This document shows, in pieces, positions 45,932 to 56,700 of a DNA stretch of 64,000 nt. The stretch is from the NCBI RefSeq assembly GCF_004379255.2, contig NC_056048.1, forward strand, positions 13,415,197-13,479,196, given 5' to 3'. The position numbers and the translations under genes were made by a program. This DNA comes from Salvia splendens (Eukaryota; Streptophyta; Magnoliopsida; Lamiales; Lamiaceae). Under the pieces are notes generated by a model. It ran no database searches. It was not told the DNA's origin and saw only the letters and a list, made by a program, of their open reading frames with translations. Every line of letters starts with the position of its first letter. The first letter of the stretch is position 1.

Positions 45932-46898
45932 TAATGTAAATCGAAGGATCAACTGAATCATATGATAGTTGAGTGACTCAATTATAATATGCACAAGTAT
46001 AGACATGATTATATTGTATAATACAGTCAACAGGAAAAATGCGATATAACAGATGTCTTACTGTATTGTCTTGCCAATTTGTTTAAATTCAACTCCTGGT
46101 GCACATATTGATATTGCCTTGTCAAGGCATTCTTTGGTTACCTATCACAAAGCACAGTTATCAGCCAGAAAGTAAGGACTCAAACTCTCAACGGCAAATA
46201 ATGATAGAGCAAGCTTTGTGATAAACAACCTACACAATGACTTTATCAAAATAAACAAAATATTAGAGATGAAACATATTCTTGGAACTAAATAGGATAA
46301 AGATAAATAGCACCTACCAGGCAACCCTACCTTAACTAAGCTTATGGCCTCCTCACTGACTTCTCCTACAAAAAATGTTGCAGATGTATCACCATGATAA
46401 CCCTGCATGTCAGACAATTATTCAAATGCAGAAAGACTCTATCAAGCAACTTAAAGGAATTCAGGGTTCATTGAAAGCGTATTGCACAGAGAACTAGCTG
46501 CTTCAGAAACAAGGGAAATCGGGGACAATTATATTGCTTACATTAAGATAAACTGTAACATCAATGTTGATAATGTCACCATCCTGCAAAGCCACAAGCC
46601 AGAAATCTTAAGTTGCGAATTTCACAGATAAAAAGAAATACTATTTTGAAGCTAATGGTTCGCTGCAACAAACCTGAAGGGCCCGTGAATCTGGAATACC
46701 ATGGCAAATGCACTCATTCACCGATGTGCATACACTCTTTGGAAACCCACCATAACCATGGGGAGATGGATATGCTCCATTGTCAATAATCATTTGATGA
46801 ACTGGTTGGTCAATTTCATCTGTTGTGATGCCTGGCTGCCAAGGGATGACAATAAACTGTAAATGAAGTCTGGTGCAAAGCTAGATCAATGCATGATT

Positions 46899-46928
46899 GT
46901 ATATATATATGTGTGTGTGTGTGTGTGT
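46899..46928. repeat. (AT)n(GT)n microsatellite in a MAP1D intron
   Basis: Alternating AT followed by GT dinucleotides, about 30 bp. Confidence 0.9.
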
Positions 46929-47822
46929 ACCGATTCAAGGATCCTAGTCCTCCTTAGAGATAGTTAAAAAAATTCACCAGTGTTATAGAAGCATTCATAA
47001 GAGTGGAAAAGAGGTAACAGCAGGACTGGTTCCTCGAATTTGAATTAAAGTCTCGATGGGCCAGGCAAGACAGATCATATGCAAAAAGGAAATGAGCAGA
47101 AATGAACCTTCACTAGAGTTCCAGCATACTGAAGAACTTGTGCAGCAAGCCTCCCTGAGGCTCTCATGCATGCTATCCCTTTCTCGTTGTGTATTTCAGG
47201 CCCACTAGCAATTCCAGGTGGTTTTCGAGATTTCACATAAGGAGGTTTTGGTATGTTATTGGGGACTGGCCGAGTGGGAGATACTGTACCAGGTTTTAAA
47301 CGTTGCCTTTTGCTATCAGCAAATTCTTCATTGTTTCTGCTAGGAAGATTATAAATTTAGGCCAACAGAAAAAAAGAAGGAAAACTACTGTAGGGATAGT
47401 GAGTGGTTTTAGCAATAATCTATAACATATTCATATTATTGTATAGTTAAAGCTCTAAACAGGGCATGCTTTCAGTATCTTCTTTCAAAGAATAAATTTC
47501 GCATAGATTCTTGTTATAAATCTAATCTAAATGAAATGAGAAATTAAACGATGTTTCTCTGCCATCTTATAATTCATTATTAATATACCCCCAAAACAAT
47601 ATATGAACTAGTAATACTAAGGAGCTAATTTCCAATCCATAGAATAAAGTCCAAAATATGTTTTTTTCAGTTAATGCATGCTTAAATAATCAGAACATAC
47701 CCTCTATTAAACAATAAATTGGTCAATCCAGAGAACGTCCTTGACATTTTCATTGATACATGGTCCCTTCCTGCTCAGAAATTCAATATGAAACTAATGT
47801 TGATAGTGAACTATCCAAAAAT

Positions 47823-48555
47823 GACTAAAGTCTCATTTTGGTGTTAACATATAGCGATTTTTTTATTTTGGTCCAAAACATTATCTTTTGAATTATTCGG
47901 TCCCTCACAAATAAAAACGGGTCACATTTGGTCCATTTTGGACGGTTCCGTCAAATTTTTGACGGTTTTAATTATCGGATCACAAATCCGTCACTAATTG
48001 GGAGAAATTGATCTGGCAAATTTTTGACGGAGTTCATCGTTCTCCACCACGGAGCGCCGGCGGGGCCTTCCCACCGTGTGTGGCTCTTCGTCCTCTTCTT
48101 CATCTTCACCTTCGCCTTCACCCTCTTCACCACCAGGGACGCCGCCGGCCTAGAATTCCAAATCCAGCCTCTCCAACTCCGTCTTCGACGAGCTTCTCCA
48201 CTACGCCGCCCTCAACGCCTCCTCCACCGGCAGCATGTCAGCGACGAGCTGAACACCCGTCGCCGCCATGCTCTGCCGTTGCGCCGCCTCCTGCAACCTC
48301 CTCGTCTTCGGGCTTAGCCACGAAACCCTACTGTGGAATTCCCTCAACCACAACGGCAGCACCGTGTTCTCGCGCGTATTAGTGACGGATTTGTGACCCG
48401 GTAACTAAAATCGTCAAAAATTTGACGGAACCGTCCAAAATTCACCAAATGTGACCCGTTGTTATCTGTGAGGGACCGAAAAATTCAAAAGATAATGTTT
48501 TGGACCAAAATAAAAAAAATCGTTACATGTTAAAGACCAAAATGAGACTTTAGTC
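47823..48555. mobile_element. Pack-MULE (Mutator-like, non-autonomous) in MAP1D intron 1
   Basis: Terminal inverted repeats of about 175 bp (47823-47997 and 48379-48555) start GACTAAAGTCTCATTTTGGT. The perfect 9-bp duplication TCCAAAAAT flanks it (47814-47822, 48556-48564), diagnostic of Mutator-like elements. No transposase is present. The GC-rich centre is a captured host gene fragment. Confidence 0.93.
48078..48380 (+). pseudogene. Captured DUF579 / glucuronoxylan methyltransferase (GXM/IRX15-like) fragment
   Basis: Reads WLFVLFFIFTFAFTLFTTRD (Golgi signal-anchor-like), then after a frame change SNSVFDELLHYAALNASSTG, MSAT, and after another change [37 protein letters not shown]. The last part matches the N-terminal region of DUF579 proteins (CNFLVFGLGHESLLWxxLNHGG in the family), which methylate or shape xylan in the Golgi. 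At least two frameshifts prevent translation of the joined fragment. GC content is far above the surrounding intron, as expected for exon capture. Confidence 0.85.
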
Positions 48556-48923
48556 TCCAAAAATATGTGAAAATAAATAACCAAAATCTGAAACAACCAA
48601 CTTCAACAAGGATAGCAACATAATATGATTTGAAGAATTTTATGGAGGAAAACAGAAACATCAAATCCTTGGAAGCTGTACAAGTTAATTGTAAACACAC
48701 ATTTAAGAAGTGGCACATGAATAACTACCTATACGAAGAGAAAGGTTCAAGGCTAACATGAAACTCGACTACGCAAAGGAATCGGAAAATCCTGGGACGT
48801 TGTGGGATGAAACTCAACTTTCTACTAATGTTAAATCATCAAAACCTCAAGCAGAATAAAAACTCTCAATTCAGTACTAAACTCATGACATAATTTTCCA
48901 ATGAACTTTTCACACTCAAACGG

Positions 48924-49231
48924 TGTTAAATTCTCTAAAATTTTGTCTCACATCGACTTGATGAAGATCTTATCTAATCTATATAAGTGTGGATAACCCT
49001 ACCCTTATAAGGCATTATAAGGGGTGACTGGCCCATTTCTAATATGGTATCAGAGCGGACCCAAGTCGTCTCTAGCATTGCCTACCCACGTGATGGAAGA
49101 CCGATGTCCTTTCCGACACACACGTGAGGGGGCGTGTTAAATTCTCTCCCACATCGACTTGGTGAAGATCTCATCCAATATAAGTGTTGATAATCCTCCC
49201 CTTAAAAGGGGTGAGTGGTTCATTTCTAATA
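48924..49231 (+). mobile_element. Second TRIM family, complete LTR-PBS-PPT-LTR
   Basis: LTRs at 48924-49044 and 49135-49231 begin TGTTAAATTCTCT and share CACATCGACTTG and TTTCTAATA. PBS TGGTATCAGAGCGG (49044-49057) follows the first; the purine tract GTGAGGGGGCG precedes the second. Flanks AACGG and AACAG are a one-mismatch TSD. Interior about 90 bp, no coding capacity. Lies in MAP1D intron 1. This family is distinct from the TGTCAAGAAA TRIM. Confidence 0.85.
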
Positions 49232-49612
49232 AACAGCGTGCCAGTTAATTAACAATAATTCACCATACCTTTTTTATGATGTGAGAGAACTCGAATGGAG
49301 TTTCACAATGTAAATTGTTTCAGGTAATTCTAATTATATAGCACTACTTGTTGCAGGATGAGCAAATAAAAGTATCGATAGGAACATTTGATAAAAATAA
49401 ATTAATACAACTGATTTGAAGCTCAAATAAATCCAGCTCTATCTCGATTCAATTGAGAATTTATCGGATTAAACTTGAAATGCGAGGCAAATAGATATCG
49501 GATTCATATAACACAACAAACGAGTTGGTGAAATTGAGGAACCTGGATTGAAACGGAAGAGATGGTGGATTGAATGGGAGGGAAGAAAGCGGCAGTCTCC
49601 AAGGAAGGTGGA

Positions 49613-50446
49613 TGTCACGCCCGCGCTTCCTAAGGATAGAAAACACGGGGAATCGTGACTAGTGGGGGAATTAAGAAGCGGGGAAGAAAGGGAAACAATC
49701 AAAGAAGTACGACATATCGGTCGAAATACGAAATTTCATTTATCAACAGGGTCCAAATTCCGAAGGTACATAACGTGAATGACATAGTTTGACAATTCAA
49801 AGGAACTCAAAGAAATTCCTAAACTTGGCATAGCGGAAGCATTTGAGAGTTAGCTACTACTATGTATGAAGACACAATAGCAACCGGATCATTTATTGAA
49901 TACTGTCTCTGTCCAATGCTCAACATCCTCCGTCCCCCGTCCACACTCAACCTGCACATAGGGAAAACATATGCAGGGGCTGAGTACTTGATGCACTCAG
50001 TGAACTCATGCCCGGAATACATTCATCGTTAAGATACGTCAAGCCATCATTGAGTGAAACTCGGGTTTTACTTTAAAAGGCCGAGAAACACTAAATCATT
50101 CCTTAAAAAGGTGTCTGCAGACACATATCATTATCATCCTCCATCATATACCATATCTGAACCATCATGTGAAACGAGAATGTGGCCACAAACTCGATCA
50201 CTGGACCGGCCGACCACGAAGGACGGCTCACGATCCCCATCAGTGCACTAGTCCGAGTAGGGACTCACTCCCTAGTCAGACCCGAATTCGTTAACCATCA
50301 AAGTCTAGTAGGACGTTATCCTAGTAGACAATCAGATAGGCAATTCAAAACATAAAATACGGCATGACATAACATTCAAAACACCCTTATCTCTCCGTAA
50401 ACATATCATTGCAAATAAAAGAGTTTAAGTAATAGAGCCCACCTCA
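49613..50446 (-). repeat. Partial LTR (outer copy)
   Basis: The first 834 bases as read on the plus strand, TGTCACGCCCGCGC to CCCACCTCA. The junction to internal sequence falls at the shared trinucleotide TCA (LTR CCTCA; internal TTGTCA|ACTTAC), which suggests a microhomology-mediated deletion. Confidence 0.85.
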
Positions 50447-51126
50447 ACTTACAACTATGGTTCGCGCACGTTTCATCTAGCTTAGTCTTAGGCACTCTAA
50501 GTTCACAACACATTTCACCACCTCATAGATCAACAAATATCACATTTAAAGTCATTCATACCTCAAATAACAAGTATAATACATAACATTTTGCCTCCCA
50601 GAACCCAGTGCTTTCACATTTCACATCTACTTTCAAAACAACCATTTTCTTCAAAACTCACACTTTTCTCAAATATTTCAACATCTCACTTTCAACTTTG
50701 AAGTACAAGTTTTGAATCAAAACTCAATATATACTTGAACATCAACTTTCATCTTTCATATAAAAACAAACAATCCATCGTCCCTCATCAAAACTCGTTC
50801 TTTTCTCAACATTAGCAAATACTCTTCTCGAAATCAATCTCTCACAGAAAGATTCTACTTCCTCCTTCTTATAAAAATTTTCTCCTCTTTCTTTATCAAA
50901 AATTTTCTCGTCGTCATTTCTCCGAAACTTTCTCATAAAAATTTTCACATAAAAAAAATATATTACCTCTTTCTTGGTTGAGTGTGACGAGTCGGGATGT
51001 TGAGCCTTCAATACACCATTATTACTTTAATTTATTATCATTTTAGTCTAGCGAAACAAGTCTAGACTAAGACTGAATAAGACTCTCGGGTCCAGAGCGG
51101 AAAGAAAAACTGCTCTGATACCATTC

Positions 51127-53820
51127 TGTCACGCCCGCGCTTCCTAAGGATAGAAAACACGGGGAATCGTGACTAGTGGGGGAATTAAGAAGCGGGGAAG
51201 AAAGGGAAACAATCAAAGAAGTACGACATATCGGTCGAAATACGAAATTTCATTTATCAACAGGGTTCCAAATTCCGAAGGTACATAACGTGAATGACAT
51301 AGTTTGACAATTCAAAGGAACTCAAAGAAATTCCTAAACTTGGCATAGCGGAAGCATTTGAGAGTTAGCTACTACTATGTATGAAGACACAATAGCAACC
51401 GGATCATTTATTGAATACTGTCTCTGTCCAATGCTCAACATCCTCCGTCCCCCGTCCACACTCAACCTGCACATAGGGAAAATATATGCAGGGGCTGAGT
51501 ACTTGATGCACTCAGTGAACTCATGCCCGGAATACATTCATCGTTAAGATATGTCAAGCCATCATTGAGTGAAACTCGGGTTTTACTTTAAAAGGCCGAG
51601 AAACACTAAATCATTCCTTAAAAAGGTGTCTGCAGACACATATCATTATCATCCTCCATCATATACCATATCTGAACCATCATGTGAAACGAGAATGTGG
51701 CCACAAACTCGATCACTGGACCGGCCGACCACGAAGGACGGCTCACGATCCCCATCAGTGCACTAGTCCGAGTAGGGACTCACTCCCTAGTCAGACCCGA
51801 ATTCGTTAACCATCAAAGTCTAGTAGGACGTTATCCTAGTAGACAATCAGATAGGCAATTCAAAACATAAAATACGGCATGACATAACATTCAAACCACC
51901 CTTATCTCTCCGTAAACATATCATTGCAAATAAAAGAGTTTAAGTAATAGAGCCCACCTCAAAAGCTTAGGATTTCCGTAAAAAGTTCCTCGTTCTGACT
52001 TTTAGCGTGCGTGCAAACCACCTTCTCGGAAAATACATAAAATTCATATCAATCTCGGTAACAAAAACCATTTTAGAATGCATGCACTCTAATTAAATCC
52101 TTTAATTCGTTTTCTCGGTTTTCGTGCATTTTCAGTTATTCGGCGGCCGCCCAAGGCGTCGCGTGCGACGCCGGTCGGCCGCTTACGCTCGTTCTTTCCT
52201 TCGTTGGCTCCTCGTATTTTCCATCACATCGAAAATAATTTCTAAAAATTATTTAAGCGCTTATTTAAATTTTCCTCAATTACTCACCGTTGGAAAAAAA
52301 AGTATTAATTCATACTTAGTTAAATTATTCATCCTTCAAAAAGTTTTTCCGGAAATTAATTAAATAATTTCCCCCGATCGAACTTTAATTACCGGGCCGA
52401 GAGATTTAAATTCCTTAGCCATTTAAAACCTCCAAAACAAAATAGTGAGCCCATCTTCCAAAACATCCCATTTAATTTAATAGGCCCACTTCCTTTAAAC
52501 AAACAAGGGCCTAATTCATTTCTAAAATAAAAGGCCTACTTTCTAAAAAAACAAAGGCCCAAAACATCTCCCTCTCCAACACACCCTCTCTCTCTCTTCC
52601 CTCCCTCTCTTCGTCGTTTTTTTTTCTCTCTTCCTTCCTTCCCGTCGACTGCCCCTTCCCGACGGAAGGTACGCCGCCGTCGCCCTCTCTCCTGCTCGAC
52701 GCCGTCGATGGGATCGCCGCTGCAGCAACGTCGTCGAGGAGTTGACGTCCTCAGCCCGTCGCCGTCGCTGAGTTCGCCGAGAGCTGCTGCCGCGAAGGGG
52801 CTGCGCATGGCGTCGCCGCCAGCCGGGGTCACCGGCCGCTGCTGCCTCCCGTCGCGTTGCTGCTGCCGCCGTCGCCACCGGGAGCCGTCATCCGCACCGG
52901 GAACGTCGAGCGCGGCTGTCCGCCGCTGCCCGTCGCCGGCGGCGACTCCTCCTCCTCCGAAACCACTCCGAAACCGCCCGAAAACACCCCGCAAAGGCTC
53001 GCAACACGTTTTATTAACCTAAAGCTAAGTTCTTCCTAAGTTCCGGTTACTCGCGGCGATCGTTCGGAAGGTTCTACGTTAAATTCTACCTAGCTCGGTT
53101 ATGGAGGATAAAACAAACTATATGCATGCAAAGCTAATAACAACTCATGCTTTGAGATAGAGAAGGGAGTATACCTCCAAAAAAGAAATGGTTGGACTTG
53201 ATGGTGAATGGACAAAGATGTGAAAACTTCCCCTCTCGCTTCCTCTCTCGGCTTCTCTCTCTCTCGCCACTTCTCCTCCTCTCTTCTCTTTTTTCCTTGC
53301 AAAGTGAAAGTGAGGGGGTGGCTTTTGGGGGTGTGGGTATTGATGGGGAAGTGGGGAGGTAAAAAGAAAACCGTCGATCATGGGGGAAAGAAAACCGTCG
53401 GTCATGGGGGAGAAAGAAGAAGAAGAAAGAAGAAAAAGGAAGAAAAAGGCTTGGGCTTAAATCAATTAAATTCATGCTTGGGCTTGCATGTAGAATTATT
53501 TCCTAATGGGCTAAAAAGAAATACAAGCCCAACATAAAAGGGTGATTAGAAAAACAAGTTGTTCATTTTTAATTGGCTTCAAATTTATTTTGGAGAAACC
53601 AAAATAAATTCATACTTTTTATATATTTTTTTTTCGTATTTTCCCTCGTTCATTAAAAAAAATCACGGGAACTTTATTAAATTTCGTTATCTTGTCTTCA
53701 CAACGATTAAAAACGCCCAACGAAAAAAAATTATAATATTTGGTGTTGTTCCAAATATAATTCCTTCGACCGTTCCTCGATTTACGTGCGTCATCTTCCA
53801 TAAAAAGTACGGGCGTTACA
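51127..53820 (-). repeat. Middle LTR, complete
   Basis: 2694 bp, TGTCACGCCCGCGC...GTACGGGCGTTACA. Contains a GC-rich patch (52640-52990) that produces spurious overlapping ORFs on both strands. Confidence 0.9.
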
Positions 53821-56700
53821 TTCTACCCACCTTAACAGAAATTTCGTCCCGAAATTTGCTCATCTCATGCTATCATCGATCATACTCCATTCATCATCAC
53901 GTCCAACATCATTTACATAAACATTTCTCATTTAAAAACATTTTACCTTCTCTCTTGTTGAGCGCGGCGAGACGTCACGCCCGCATTTTCACCACATTTT
54001 GTTGCTCAAGATCCAATATCTAGAGGTATAGCATAATGTTCGATCCCTTAGCAACTCGCTATTAGCGGTATGTAAAAGCTGAAAAAGAAAATTTAACACC
54101 TCGTGTTCGTGGTTATATCGTTGCCTCTAGTTGGTGTATCACTTTTATGCATATCTGATTATAGAAACTCTTTCCCCCATGTGCATTCGATAAGCTCTAT
54201 CTCACCCTTTTCTCCAAGTCCAGTATCAAGAACTCAAAAATTGACCAAACAGTCTTACTTGGATATAAACTGATTTCAAAATTGTAGCAACACTGCAGAA
54301 AGTGTCTTAATCAGAAAGGTTGCAGAAGTAATCAAGAAACCAAGAACATCATTTCTAGCTCGACTCTTTTAGATCTCATCACAAACTTGCAAAAATTGGT
54401 TTGTAAACAAAGCAAGGACTAAACCCATTGAACTTAACACATCCATTCTGAGAATTAAATGGTTTAAACGGTATCAAATAAAATCCATAGAGCTTGGGAA
54501 TTTACTTCTGATGAGAGCTCGAAAGAATATGAGATAGGTCATGAAAACATGATGAAACTGAGTTAAGTCTCAAATTCCATGGTAGGCTGCCAAATAAGAT
54601 ATTCAATTGTCAAATCAATGTGCAAAATATCAGCATCAATGAATGATGGCTCAAACATGTCATGACATGAGATGATCAATCGTGGGAGGGTTTAGAAGCA
54701 TAGACAAATGTCATGATGTAGCACTGATCATGGTTCGACGACATCAGGTTATTGAATAATGAAATCACATCAATGGATTCACAGGTTTGCAACCAACGTG
54801 AAGTGAACTTTTTAGGAAAATCGGCTAGATCAAACATATTAAGGAAAAGAGAACACGATAGCCTTCACTTGGTGTTGCAGAAAGAAAAATCATTGAGCAT
54901 GAAACAATATATGTAGTGAAACTGAGCTAAAAAAAATTTCACCTCTGCAAGAAAGAACTTGCCGCATTCATAGTTAGGAAATAAAAAGGTGTACAAAAGT
55001 TCCAAGAGGAATATTTCATTCTTTGAAAAAACATGTATGGGAGATGTAATCATACTGAAGGTCATAACTGCAAACAACTTTAGGAATGAAGTTCAATAAC
55101 GAAAGCTCATAAGGTCAAAATATTGTCCTTACGAAAGATGAATCAAGGAAGACTACTAATCAAGATGTCCAAAGTTACAAAGGCCAGCACCAATTTTTAA
55201 GAACTGAAAGTGAGTCATGACTCGGTATAGGAAAAGAAATAATGGGCATTACTTGCGATTTGTGAGTCGAACAAGGTCTTAAATAGACGAGGGCTCACCG
55301 TTAATTGAAAGGTTCCAAAAAAAATATTTCTTAGAATCCAAGTAAGTACTGTTGATTAAAATCATTCATTCTAGCTACGAAAGTCACACTCCCTCGCTCG
55401 TCTTTCTGAGGCCGAACATGGTAACATCGTTTTAAGAAACCGTGGATTCCAAGTTGACATTCATCACGTCATTACAACCGAATAATTGTAGTCAATCAAA
55501 GGCCATATCTTCTTAATATTCTTGCATATTATAACAACCATTCTCTTAAAACATTTTCATCATCCTTGTGCTTCTCTGCCTCCAATAAAGGTCGTCTCCA
55601 TCGTGTTGCTACTTTTAGCAAAATTATGCGAGATAATGTTATATTAATTTGCATCACGAGTATGATCTCTTGTCGTTGCACAGCTACATCACTTAGCATC
55701 AGTTCTTCTTGTCTCGCACCTTTTTCGTGTTTGAAGCTTCATTTCATCTTCTCTATCCTCATCTTCTTGAAATCTTCCTCGCATTTTTTTCCTTATCGTT
55801 CACGAAAAACGATAGAAAATAGTAAAATGGTTCACACACTAAGCTTGCTCTAACGTTTCGCGTCATTCCAAAGAAATAACAAAAGTTCCATGGTCCACCG
55901 ACCTCCATTCGCATTCTCGCTCTCCTTGCCTCGTCGTGCCTTGACACATTAGGGATTCACCCCACACTTTCAGATTCTCGTTGGTTTTCATCGCTCGGGA
56001 AAGCGATGGATAAATTGTCAACTTACAACTATGGTTCGCGCACGTTTCATCTAGCTTAGTCTTAGGCACTCTAAGTTCACAACACATTTCACCACCTCAT
56101 AGATCAACAAATATCACATTTAAAGTCATTCATACCTCAAATAACAAGTATAATACATAACATTTTGCCTCCCAGAACCCAGTGCTTTCACATTTCACAT
56201 CTACTTTCAAAACAACCATTTTCTTCAAAACTCACACTTTTCTCAAATATTTCAACATCTCACTTTCAACTTTGAAGTACAAGTTTTGAATCAAAACTCA
56301 ATATATACTTGAACATCAACTTTCATCTTTCATATAAAAACAAACAATCCATCGTCCCTCATCAAAACTCGTTCTTTTCTCAACATTAGCAAATACTCTT
56401 CTCGAAATCAATCTCTCACAGAAAGATTATACTTCCTCCTTCTTATAAAAATTTTCTCCTCTTTCTTTATCAAAAATTTTCTCGTCGTCATTTCTCCGAA
56501 ACTTTCTCATAAAAATTTTCACATAAAAAAAATATATTACCTCTTTCTTGGTTGAGTGTGACGAGTCGGGATGTTGAGCCTTCAATACACCATTATTACT
56601 TTAATTTATTATCATTTTAGTCTAGCGAAACAAGTCTAGACTAAGACTGAATAAGACTCTCGGGTCCAGAGCGGAAAGAAAAACTGCTCTGATACCATTC
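53821..56700 (-). mobile_element. Internal region of the LTR complex, no coding capacity
   Basis: 2880 bp between PBS (56684-56697) and polypurine region (about 53831-53850). Only short scattered ORFs are present and none resembles gag, protease, RT or integrase. The first 680 bases (56021-56700) recur at 50447-51126. Confidence 0.85.

Noticed and set aside
48008..48382. A 124-codon plus-strand protein in MAP1D intron 1
   Set aside because: The correct reading changes frame at least twice to follow DUF579; the long single-frame ORF is a GC-composition shadow of the captured fragment.
49819..50251. Small ORFs repeated three times (49819, 51334, 56908 minus; 50054, 51569, 57143 plus)
   Set aside because: The triplication comes from the three LTR copies, not a gene family. 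The two overlap regions with no domain and no independent start context.
52536..53039. Overlapping GC-rich ORFs on both strands (also 58111-58613), up to 152 codons
   Set aside because: They lie wholly inside the LTR copies, recur identically in both LTRs, are Arg/Ser/Pro-rich in every frame, and match no family. GC-rich LTR sequence lacks stops by composition.
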